Of a stretch of DNA of 64,000 nt, positions 6,571 to 14,802 are shown piece by piece. The number at the start of each line of letters is the position of its first letter. Position 1 is the stretch's first letter. This stretch comes from Saprospiraceae bacterium. GTDB lineage: Bacteria > Bacteroidota > Bacteroidia > Chitinophagales > Saprospiraceae. The stretch covers positions 1-64,000 of the forward strand of contig JAJCYH010000029.1 of assembly GCA_029262995.1 (NCBI GenBank). Direction: 5' to 3'. Made by a program: the position numbers and the translations under genes. A model generated the notes under the pieces. That model had not been told where the DNA came from. It saw only the letters and a program-made list of their open reading frames with translations, and did not search any database.

Positions 6571-7224
6571 ATGACAAACATTACTTCTAATAAGAATTTT
6601 GAAGAAATAGAACATAGCGATCTGGAAATTATTAAACTGATATGGTTTAACCCTAGGTATGTATTTAAATACTTATTAAATAAAAATTATCAAAAATGGG
6701 TATTGCTATTAATGATATTGGGTGGAATTGCAGCCTTATTAGAAAACACTTCCAGCAAAGATTACGGTGATAAAATACCTGTTTATGGAGTGATAATAAT
6801 AGCAATTATTGGAGGTGTATTTTTTGGCTGGATTGGTTTTTACATCTATTCTTTATTACTTTCTTGGACTGGAAAATGGCTTAATGGTAAAGCAGATTCG
6901 GATTCTCTCCTATTGGTAATTGCGTATGCTCAAATACCAATAGCATTTGGTATAATAATTTATATTTCACAATTACTCATTTTTGATACAAGCGAATTTA
7001 GTTTTGATCAAATTCGAAACCTTGAAACAAATTTAAAATTGATTGCTATCTTGCTTTTGGGAATTGAAATAATACTATCTGCTTGGTCACTTGTAATTGG
7101 AATAATTGGAATATCAGAAGTTCAAAAATTTACCATTTTGAAATCAATAATAAATTTGATTTTGCCAACATTAGTAGTAGCATTACCAATAATTATTTGT
7201 GTATTAATATTAAAAGCGATATAG
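6571..7224 (+). CDS. Yip1-domain membrane protein
   Basis: A 217-residue integral membrane protein of the Yip1 family. It starts with a cytoplasmic segment containing IIKLIWFNPRYVFKYLL, the usual W-x-x-P-R motif before the first membrane segment, and then has about five hydrophobic helices (residues roughly 43-57, 75-97, 113-135, 154-178, 190-215). Bacterial members have no settled role; eukaryotic Yip1 acts in vesicle transport. It is followed 17 bases later by a patatin gene, and the two probably form one transcription unit and perhaps one two-gene cassette. Confidence 0.8.
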   Translation: MTNITSNKNFEEIEHSDLEIIKLIWFNPRYVFKYLLNKNYQKWVLLLMILGGIAALLENTSSKDYGDKIPVYGVIIIAIIGGVFFGWIGFYIYSLLLSWTGKWLNGKADSDSLLLVIAYAQIPIAFGIIIYISQLLIFDTSEFSFDQIRNLETNLKLIAILLLGIEIILSAWSLVIGIIGISEVQKFTILKSIINLILPTLVVALPIIICVLILKAI

Positions 7225-7241
7225 AAAACTAAATATTTGTA

Positions 7242-8114
7242 ATGAAAAAGATATCATTAGTTTTGTCAGGAGGAGGGGCAAGAGGAATTGCACATGTCGG
7301 AGTTTTGGAAGAGTTAGAAAAACAAGGTTATGAAATTCACTCTATAACAGGAACTTCTATGGGAGCAGTTGTTGGTGGAATTTATGCTGCTGGAAAAATT
7401 AAAGAGTTTAAAAAATGGATTCTAGATCTCAATAAAATAGACATATTTAAATTAGTGGATTTCACTCTTTTTAATAGTGGTTTTATTAAAGGAGACAAAG
7501 TGTTTAAAGAATTGTCAACCTTCATTGAGGATAATCAAATTCAGAATTTATCCATTAAGTTTTCTGCAACTGCTACTGATTTAGTTACTAGAAAAGAAGT
7601 ACTTTTCACAGAAGGAAGTCTGTATAATGCAATGCGTGCTTCGATAGCAATTCCAAATGTTTTAACACCTGTAAAAAATGAAAGCTCTATCCTTGTTGAT
7701 GGTGGTGTAGTAAATAATATTCCTATCAATCATGCGCAACGTATTGACAATGATCTTTTGATTGCTGTTAATGTAAATGCCAATATTCCTCTACCTATAA
7801 AGAAAGAAAATGAAGATAAAGAGAAGCAGTCCTATTATCAAAGTATTTTAAATAATTTTAATATTAGCTTAGATAAATTAATTTCAAATGACAAGAAAAT
7901 AAAGTTAGACTATTTTGATATTATGAATGATTCATTTGAAATAATGAGAGATGCATTGGTGAAATTATCTCTTGAGAATAATCCACCTGATATTTTGATA
8001 GAGACACCCCGGGATATCTGTAATATCTATGATTTTTATAAAGCAGATGAATTAATTGAAATAGGGCATAAAGCGACAATAAAAAGTATAAAGAATTATA
8101 CTAATCAATCATAA
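7242..8114 (+). CDS. Patatin-like phospholipase
   Basis: A 290-residue patatin-family lipid acyl hydrolase with a Ser-Asp dyad. The oxyanion loop GGGARG is at 10-15, the nucleophile elbow GTSMG at 37-41 (Ser39), and the DGG motif (VDGGVVNNIP) at about 150. The C-terminal 100 residues are charged and lack a recognised domain. There is no signal peptide, so it likely acts inside the cell, on membrane lipids. Its neighbour 17 bases upstream is the Yip1-like membrane protein, which hints at a shared membrane role. It is intact and follows the family's usual compact length. Confidence 0.92.
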   Translation: MKKISLVLSGGGARGIAHVGVLEELEKQGYEIHSITGTSMGAVVGGIYAAGKIKEFKKWILDLNKIDIFKLVDFTLFNSGFIKGDKVFKELSTFIEDNQIQNLSIKFSATATDLVTRKEVLFTEGSLYNAMRASIAIPNVLTPVKNESSILVDGGVVNNIPINHAQRIDNDLLIAVNVNANIPLPIKKENEDKEKQSYYQSILNNFNISLDKLISNDKKIKLDYFDIMNDSFEIMRDALVKLSLENNPPDILIETPRDICNIYDFYKADELIEIGHKATIKSIKNYTNQS

Positions 8115-8138
8115 ACCGACTTAAGTAGAATATAAAAA

Positions 8139-8279
8139 GCTAACAATAACTGGCTACAATGTATAAAACTAATAGCCGGTTCAGTAGTGAATTCAAGGGT
8201 TGTAGTCCGCTTCAATTTTCTTGTAATTTGACAGGGAAATACCATGCAGTCGGCTACTATTCTTACACAAGGACGGTTA
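8139..8279 (+). repeat. attC-like compound palindrome 6
   Basis: It starts with CTAACAA and ends with GGACGGTTAGTC. ACTGGCTA (8149-8156) pairs with TAGCCGGT (8173-8180) with one mismatch, and TAGCCG (8173-8178) also pairs with CGGCTA further right (8251-8256), so more than one fold is possible. It follows the patatin stop and precedes the frameshifted lipoprotein. The GTTAG end resembles the other sites, though GTTAGTC is one base off GTTRRRY. Confidence 0.45.
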
Positions 8280-8308
8280 GTCAGAATTAATTTAAAATCA
8301 ATTAATAA

Positions 8309-8583
8309 ATGCTAAATTATATATTGGATATTTTTTAAGTGTCTTGTATTTACTTTTATATGCATGTGGAAATCAAGAATCAACTGAGGATCAAGTATCT
8401 GCTATCAATTGCATTGATGACCCAAATAATGAAAGTATTGGTATAGGTCGTATTTATGTTCCAAATATTCTCATTCATAATGAACTTGGTTCCAATAATA
8501 GCAAACTTAGGGTCTTTACAAGTTATAAAAATATAATTGTAAAGTCGTTTAAAATATACAAAGATAAAAGTGCCTTACCCTGA
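8309..8583 (+). pseudogene. Small lipoprotein gene with a frameshift in its signal peptide
   Basis: The open frame from 8344 encodes LYLLLYACGNQES followed by about 65 residues ending in KIYKDKSALP. LLYAC is a good lipobox, but no normal start lies in frame. An ATG at 8309 reads MLNYILDIF then stops in a run of six T. Adding one T would join it to FLSVLYLLLYACGN, a complete lipoprotein signal. This suggests loss of one T from a T7 run, or a sequencing error. The body of the protein is unknown and appears cut short where it runs into the insertion-sequence remnant. Confidence 0.55.
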
Positions 8584-9070
8584 AATAGGCTTACACAAAA
8601 AGTGTAAACATGGACAAAAAATTAAATCGATTTCAGGATTAAAAAGAGGTGAAATAATCCAAAAACCGAATAAATATTTTTCAGAAGCTGAAAAACATTT
8701 TATCATTCAAGAATTATTATCAACCGGATGTACCAAAGCTCAAATTTGGGAAAAACATACTGGTCAGTTAGAAGAACACGGACAACTTTTACGTTGGCTG
8801 CGGCAATTAGGATATGATTCTTCTATTAAAACAAGAAGATCTAATTTTAACACACAAACAAACATCTGTAATGGCATCAAAAAAAGAAACTAAAACATTT
8901 TCGATAACTAACGAGATTGATGATTTTGAAATGCTTCAATTGAAAAAATTTTAGCCGAACTCAAACAAAAATTAAAAGATGCCGATATAAAAGCTATTGC
9001 TTACGCCACAATGGTTGATATAGCAGAAAAGGAGTTTAATGTTCAGATTATAAAAAAAACAGGCAGATAA
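8570..9070 (+). pseudogene. IS3-family OrfA remnant
   Basis: Three reading frames together restore an IS3-type OrfA. The first (to 8893) has the helix-turn-helix part KYFSEAEKHFIIQELLSTGC...HGQLLRWLRQLGYD. The second starts at 8871 (MASKKETKTFSITNEIDDFEMLQ). The third, from about 8942 to 9070, has the family's C-terminus LKDADIKAIAYATMVDIAEKEF..QIIKKTGR. At least two frameshifts separate them, one next to an A6 run at 8943. No OrfB integrase with the DDE core follows and no terminal inverted repeats were recognised. It marks the downstream edge of the accessory region. Confidence 0.75.
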
Positions 9071-9170
9071 ATAAATTAAAGACTAACTCATAGAAACTTA
9101 ATGTTTTCCATTAGATAAATCTTTAATATGAGAGCATTATAGAATTGTATGTTAATAATTGAAATTAAAC

Positions 9171-9200
9171 AAAAAAAAAGCTGTCCTATACAGACAGCCT
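9171..9200 (-). terminator. Rho-independent terminator of the hydrolase gene
   Basis: On the minus strand GCTGTC (loop TGTATAG) GACAGC is followed by nine T. It lies 31 bases past the stop of the T9SS hydrolase and ends the receptor-hydrolase operon. Confidence 0.85.
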
Positions 9201-9230
9201 TTCAAATTGTATTTTTATAAAACAATAATA

Positions 9231-10862
9231 CTACTCAACCAAAAGCTTCTTAGTCGTTACGCCTTCTTCAAATCTAATTTGTATATTATACAAACCACCT
9301 TGTAATTCAGAACGGTTAATTTCTAAGTAATTACTGTTTACGTTTGTGTGCCTTTTCATAAGTTGTCCAGACATGTTAAATATCAAAACCTCCTTTATCA
9401 GCATGTTACCCGTTTCAATCAAAGAGTATGTACTCATTGGGTTCGGACTTAGTTTAACAAAAGAATTATCAAGTATTTCTTCTGTTGATGAAGTAAAGTT
9501 AGCCGCACATGGTAAATCAAGCGCTACACAAGCTCTAGGCAGAACATAAGACATTATTTCATTTATGTTGGCTCTAGCTTTTTCAGCAGACATGTTCTCA
9601 TTTAATCGCAGGCCTTGATCATGAAATGTTCCCCCCGATGGGTGAGGCAATTGATTCCAAGGAACGCCTGCAGGAGAAATCGCATTTGGATCCCACCAAT
9701 CAACAACAACGCCTTCAGGTATTCCCATTGAATTTACAGGTCTTACAAAAGGAAATGTTCCTTCATAGTAAGCATGTCCTGCAACTCCTGAACTCGCCAT
9801 TGCCGTAGCTGTAACAACATCATCAAAGTTGGCCTCTTTCCAAATCTGATTTGTGCCATTAGCTTCTTGAGCAGCTCCTACAAGAGAAGCTCCTTGAACC
9901 TGAACAATTGGATCTCCCGTTGTAGGAACAATCAATACTGCATCACCATAAGGTGCAAAAATATCAAACGGAGATTGAATAGAAATAATTGGTGTTGTAA
10001 CTCCATTCATCCATGAAATATCACCCAGTGCTCCTCCTATATTTATGCTTAGCGCAAAATCATTAGCGAAACCAGGTGAATTAGGGTAATTGGTCGTGTC
10101 ACCAGGCGGCAAACCAAATCCTTGAGAAGATCCATCAGGTGGTGTTACAGTTAACACTTCACCATTGACATCTCCATGAAAGGCTTGAATCACCATTGGT
10201 GTTTCCGGAATACTATCATTATTTAAATCCAGTAAAAATTTACCTGCTGGATTTGTCGTAAGGATGATTTGATTGTATTCTACTAAAGCTGTTAGTGCTA
10301 AAGATAAATAACCTCCCGTTCCAACGCCAAAAACTGTAATTTTGCTTTCATCAATACCAAAATCGTTAGCTCCTTCTACATCTGCTCGGAAGTATCTGAT
10401 CGCACTTCTTCCATCTTGTATTCCTCGGTAAGCTGCTTGTATTAAACCAAGAGCTCTTTCTGGCTGAAGACTAGCCAATGGATTCCAGCCAGTTCTGTAA
10501 TCAACAGACGCAGCAACATAGCCCCTTCTGGCAAACAAGTTGCAAATCTCTACTACTGAAGAGTCCCGTTTGGTTCCGCTGATTTGTCCGTTAAGCATAT
10601 TTGGTAAAAAGTTTCCTGTATGAAAAACCAAAACCAGTGGTCTTGATGTTTCTGTGTCACCCGCTGGTTCATAAACGTCCATAGTAAGAGGAATAGGCAC
10701 AGCTTCTCCTACTAAAGGTAATTGTAATACTGTTGCGTTGACAGCATAGACAACATCAGCAGTAACTTCTACATCAGCAAATACCTCATCTAGGTATCTG
10801 TCCTGAGCAGTAAGTCCAATGGCGACAAAAAATAAGATTAATAGTGTAAGATTCTTTTTCAT
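9231..10862 (-). CDS. T9SS-exported alpha/beta hydrolase-like protein without the usual serine
   Basis: A 543-residue exported protein. The start MKKNLTLLILFFVAIGLTAQ (ATG at 10862) gives a clean signal peptide, so the track's 14 extra residues are dropped. The body looks like a carboxylesterase-type alpha/beta hydrolase: RPLVLVFHTGNF with the oxyanion-like loop, a YRTGW segment, and ITVFGVGTGGYLSLAL where families have GxSxG. Gly181 replaces the nucleophile Ser. The last 80 residues (VKLSPNPMSTYSLIE...GLYNIQI...TKKLLVE) are a type A T9SS sorting domain, so it is secreted or surface-held. It lies 42 bases behind a TonB-dependent receptor and ahead of a terminator, so the two likely serve one uptake or binding task. 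Confidence 0.8.
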   Translation of the reverse strand: MKKNLTLLILFFVAIGLTAQDRYLDEVFADVEVTADVVYAVNATVLQLPLVGEAVPIPLTMDVYEPAGDTETSRPLVLVFHTGNFLPNMLNGQISGTKRDSSVVEICNLFARRGYVAASVDYRTGWNPLASLQPERALGLIQAAYRGIQDGRSAIRYFRADVEGANDFGIDESKITVFGVGTGGYLSLALTALVEYNQIILTTNPAGKFLLDLNNDSIPETPMVIQAFHGDVNGEVLTVTPPDGSSQGFGLPPGDTTNYPNSPGFANDFALSINIGGALGDISWMNGVTTPIISIQSPFDIFAPYGDAVLIVPTTGDPIVQVQGASLVGAAQEANGTNQIWKEANFDDVVTATAMASSGVAGHAYYEGTFPFVRPVNSMGIPEGVVVDWWDPNAISPAGVPWNQLPHPSGGTFHDQGLRLNENMSAEKARANINEIMSYVLPRACVALDLPCAANFTSSTEEILDNSFVKLSPNPMSTYSLIETGNMLIKEVLIFNMSGQLMKRHTNVNSNYLEINRSELQGGLYNIQIRFEEGVTTKKLLVE

Positions 10863-10904
10863 ATTATTTTTATTTATTAGCGAATAGGTTTCTAATATTG
10901 ACAA

Positions 10905-13697
10905 TTATATTCCATAAGTAAATGCTATATAAGCTAATCTCCCAATTCTCGGACCTCCATAAGTCTGAAAATTTCGATTATCGAGAAGGTTTGATGCCCC
11001 AATTTTTAAGCTAGATTTAATTTTTGTAAATCCAAAACTGACTTGAGCATCCAGCATATCATAAGTTGGAATAAATCCAGTAAACTGTGGAGAACCTTCA
11101 AATAAAAATCCTTCCACCCACTTATAATTTATATTAAAAGAAAAATTCTTTACGCCTGCTATGGTTAAGTTTCTACCTGAAAAGCCAAGATTAAACTTGT
11201 GTTCAGGAGTATTAAAAGCAGGAATAATAGGATCGTCTTCTACCGTCTTTACCAATTTGTTCCAGGAATAGTTCCCAATTAGTGCAAAATTTTTATCCAC
11301 AAAATAATTTAGTCCTATACTTGCCCCTTGGGTAATTACTCTATTGCTTGAATTGGCTGCATATCTAAATATTTCGAGCTTACTGATAATTCCATTTGAA
11401 GGGTCCAACTCCACATCAGCACCGATATTAAAGCCAAGAAAATTATCATACCAGCTTCTGTAGTAACCTGCGTCAACAAATACTTTTTGAAATACCGTTG
11501 ACCTAAATCCAAGTTCCAAGGTTTTAACTTCTTCTGGCTTCACCGGATCAATATCAAAAAATTGAAGAACATTTGGCCCTGGTCTATCAAAATATTCAAA
11601 CAAAGATTCAATTGTAGCCAATCCTTCGGCTCCGTTCAAATTTCCGGCAAGGGTTGCCCTTCCAACGTCAAGGAATAAATATTGATCTGACAAAGTGGGA
11701 TTCCTAATTGCTGAAGAAAAAGAAGCTCGGAAGAAGTTGTTTTGCGAAGGAGTCCAAACAATTGAACCTGCTGGTGAAAATAACCAATCGTAATTTTGAT
11801 TCTTATCCAATCTACCTGCAATTTGTACTTTAAGTCTGTTATCATTTGTTACAGCCTTTTGTGTACCCACATAAAATCCATACTCATGATTTCTTATTGA
11901 GACATCTCCTGTATCTGAAAATACAGTACCTCTTGATGATGGTGTATAGAGTCTGTAATTAGATCCAACAGTTATATAATCTACCCAAGTAGGTGTAAAT
12001 TTATATTCACCATGGGTATGATAAAGAGCAGAATTGTCGTAAAATTTAGTACCGCCTTCACTTCTTAGTGAACTTGTAATTCGAGTGAACTCTTGATCGA
12101 ACCTTTCTGTTCCTGGCTCATAAAAAGCCATAGCATTAGAAGCACCTTGTATTGTTGTGTTGGCAAAACCTTCCGCCTCTGTATGCCATTCAGTCAGAAG
12201 ACCCTTATTATCTATCAACCACTGTTTGGCTGCATTAATATCAAAGCTACTTACTACCATTCCGTTAACAATATCAATCATTAACTTAGGGAAATCACTT
12301 TCAGTGATTCTTGGCTTTATCGTATTTAACCAATAATCTGTATAATCCACGGACCATTCTCTATTACTCTTAGCAGATTGTTGCAATTCAAGAGCCGTAA
12401 AATAGGGATCATAAGAATCTCCTGCTCCCGTTCTGGTTGTATACGCTCTCAAGAAAAATTTGTTTTTCTTTTTATACTCCAATCTGCTTTGGAAAAAAGT
12501 AATCCCTTTAAGGCTAAACCTGTTGTCTCCCTGATACACAGTAGTACCTGAACCATAACTATTGGCAAAGACTATTTCGGGAGATAATTCCTTTTTAGAT
12601 GGCTTTGTTTTTAAATGAAAAGTTGCATTTGCTTTATAGTTTCTTGTATTGTAATCAACAAGATCTTCTTCTTTGTAACCAGTCCTATAAAATACACCTT
12701 GCAGTGATTGTGATATTGGAAAAGTAGAAAAGTCATTGCCCCTTTGGTATTCATCTCCGTAAATATTAACAGCATCATATCTTCCTGGATTATCTGCAGG
12801 AACCTGAGACCCGTCTATTGGGTCATAATTATCTGCCACCCAATCATTTGCGCGTAATGCTTCAAAATTTAATTTATAGGCGAAGAGATCATTGTCATCT
12901 TTATTTTTAAAAACCTGTGCATATCGAACAGCTGCATTCATTAAGTTCCGCTCTCCAAGTTTGACCATTGCTGATAAACCATCGTAAAAAAATGGATCTT
13001 TAGTTTCCATACTGATCACTCCATTAAAGGCATTTGGACCATAAAATGCAGAACTAGCACCGACAATGATTTCAACTTTGTTTACATCCAATTCTGAAGA
13101 ACCAAGAAAGTTTCCTAAAGAAAAATTTAATCCTGGTGCCTGATTATCTATTCCATCAATAATTTGCAGTGACCTCACTGGACTAGTACTGTTAAATCCT
13201 CTAGTATTTATCACCTTAAATCCAAGGCTAGCTGCAGTAAGATCCACCCCTTTTAAAGCACCCAATCCATCATAAAAATTGGCTGCCGGTGTTTCTTTAA
13301 TTGCAATTATATCCAAAGCTTCAATTGTAAGTGGCGATTCTTTTTGCTTGTCTGAAATCCGACTTCCTTTCACCACTACCTCTTCCAATATCTTGGAATC
13401 TTCACTTAAGACAACTTCGACTCTAGTGTTTTCAGTTAATTCAATAGTCTTATCAGAATATCCTATATAACTTACCCTTATAATAAATGGAAACGATTGA
13501 TCTGTGATGAGTTCAAAACTTCCATCCCAGTCAGTAGTTGTACCTTCTGTCGTGCCTTCGATAATAATATTGGCCCCAATTACAGCATCATTAAATGCCG
13601 CATCCCTCACCATTCCTCTAATCACTTCTTGACAATCCACTGTAAATGTGCAACATATACATAAACAAATGGATAAATATATACTATCAAATTTCAT
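10905..13697 (-). CDS. TonB-dependent receptor with carboxypeptidase-like N-terminal domain
   Basis: A 930-residue outer membrane receptor. After the signal peptide comes a CarboxypepD_reg-like domain (IRGMVRDAAFNDAVIGANIIIEGTTEGT..DWDGSFEL), then a plug (SPLTIEALDIIAI..., NTRGF, IIDGIDNQAPG, VEIIVGASSAFYGPNAFNGVI) and a long beta-barrel ending in YIAFTYGI, with the terminal aromatic-hydrophobic pattern needed for barrel insertion. It lacks the SusC-type DGV-IPID layout and has no SusD beside it. It imports an unknown ligand using TonB energy. The downstream exported hydrolase-like protein in the same operon may bind or process the ligand. Confidence 0.9.
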   Translation of the reverse strand: MKFDSIYLSICLCICCTFTVDCQEVIRGMVRDAAFNDAVIGANIIIEGTTEGTTTDWDGSFELITDQSFPFIIRVSYIGYSDKTIELTENTRVEVVLSEDSKILEEVVVKGSRISDKQKESPLTIEALDIIAIKETPAANFYDGLGALKGVDLTAASLGFKVINTRGFNSTSPVRSLQIIDGIDNQAPGLNFSLGNFLGSSELDVNKVEIIVGASSAFYGPNAFNGVISMETKDPFFYDGLSAMVKLGERNLMNAAVRYAQVFKNKDDNDLFAYKLNFEALRANDWVADNYDPIDGSQVPADNPGRYDAVNIYGDEYQRGNDFSTFPISQSLQGVFYRTGYKEEDLVDYNTRNYKANATFHLKTKPSKKELSPEIVFANSYGSGTTVYQGDNRFSLKGITFFQSRLEYKKKNKFFLRAYTTRTGAGDSYDPYFTALELQQSAKSNREWSVDYTDYWLNTIKPRITESDFPKLMIDIVNGMVVSSFDINAAKQWLIDNKGLLTEWHTEAEGFANTTIQGASNAMAFYEPGTERFDQEFTRITSSLRSEGGTKFYDNSALYHTHGEYKFTPTWVDYITVGSNYRLYTPSSRGTVFSDTGDVSIRNHEYGFYVGTQKAVTNDNRLKVQIAGRLDKNQNYDWLFSPAGSIVWTPSQNNFFRASFSSAIRNPTLSDQYLFLDVGRATLAGNLNGAEGLATIESLFEYFDRPGPNVLQFFDIDPVKPEEVKTLELGFRSTVFQKVFVDAGYYRSWYDNFLGFNIGADVELDPSNGIISKLEIFRYAANSSNRVITQGASIGLNYFVDKNFALIGNYSWNKLVKTVEDDPIIPAFNTPEHKFNLGFSGRNLTIAGVKNFSFNINYKWVEGFLFEGSPQFTGFIPTYDMLDAQVSFGFTKIKSSLKIGASNLLDNRNFQTYGGPRIGRLAYIAFTYGI

Positions 13698-13835
13698 TTA
13701 GACTTTTTCCTTGAATAATTGAATATAACTAAAATTCTATAGTTGAAACGAATGCAATAAATTTAACAAACTATTCACAGTTTTTTAGAATAATAACTAT
13801 GATAATAGCACTCTTGTCAGAATATAATTGAATCG

Positions 13836-14747
13836 TCAATGCAGATTGACTTGTTCATTTTGCAGTTGGTCAAGGCTGCTAAAATAATAATAGAGTTTAT
13901 AAACCATCAAACTCCAGAGTCCTAGCCTATTGGCAATTAAATCAATTTCAATATCTACAATTCTTGACTTAAAGTAACTCATAAAATACTTTTTCACTCC
14001 CCAATTTTCCATCATTCTAGCTATCCTAGTCAGTTTGGTTTGAATGGGCATTTTTGATTTATTAATCAATATCAAATTATCTATACTCTTCCTAGTCTTT
14101 TGAATAAAGACAGAAGCCGTTTCCAATCCCAAATGCTCAACCGGATTATCTATATTTAAAATATTAATTCCACTGTTATTCAATTTTGTTGCCCACTCCA
14201 AATCCTCATATCCATATCCTTGTATTTTTTCATCAAAAGGAAAGTCAAGCATGATTTCTCTTCTAACTAAAAAGTTATTGGAATGAAAATACATTGTCAC
14301 TTCTTTATTCCTTTTTCTGGCAGAAACGCTCTCTCTTTTCCTTCCATATTTCCAATGTAGATATTTGGATTTTGCCCTAGGTTGTTTTTTAGAATATATC
14401 CTTCCTCCATTTATGACATCATAGTTATTAATATGACTGATATAGTTGGCAATATATTTGGAAGAAACGATCTTAGAGTCACAGTCCAAGAATATTAAAT
14501 TCTCATAGGAAGCAGATTTTGCCATCCAGTTTCTAATTTTTGCTCGACCAAGATTTTCGGATAATTCAGTATAATTGACTCCAAAGTAATCAGACAATAT
14601 CGAATTTTCATATTTGATCTTCTTCCTAGAGCCATCATCAAAACAAAGGATTTCGTAATTAATCTTTAAAGCATTACACTGCTTCATCAAACTTTTTACA
14701 AGCTTTTCAACCTTAAAGTTATATATGGGAACTAGAATGGAAAGCAT
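13836..14747 (-). CDS. Family 2 glycosyltransferase
   Basis: A 303-residue GT-A fold glycosyltransferase. The N-terminus LSILVPIYNFKVEKLVKSLM..EILCFDDGS is the nucleotide-sugar half, with the DxD-like LDCD at about 94. The second half NNFLVRREIMLDFPFDEKIQGYGYEDLEWATKLNNSG is the acceptor part common to galactosyltransferase-like members (GYGYEDLE). It has no membrane segment, so it works at the inner face of the membrane. It stands alone on the minus strand beside a giant surface protein; whether it glycosylates exported proteins or builds a polysaccharide cannot be told. Confidence 0.88.
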   Translation of the reverse strand: MLSILVPIYNFKVEKLVKSLMKQCNALKINYEILCFDDGSRKKIKYENSILSDYFGVNYTELSENLGRAKIRNWMAKSASYENLIFLDCDSKIVSSKYIANYISHINNYDVINGGRIYSKKQPRAKSKYLHWKYGRKRESVSARKRNKEVTMYFHSNNFLVRREIMLDFPFDEKIQGYGYEDLEWATKLNNSGINILNIDNPVEHLGLETASVFIQKTRKSIDNLILINKSKMPIQTKLTRIARMMENWGVKKYFMSYFKSRIVDIEIDLIANRLGLWSLMVYKLYYYFSSLDQLQNEQVNLH

Positions 14748-14802
14748 ACTTTAAAGTAAGGAAAAATTGTTCCAATTTTCAAAACACGATTAATAAAAGA
14801 AT

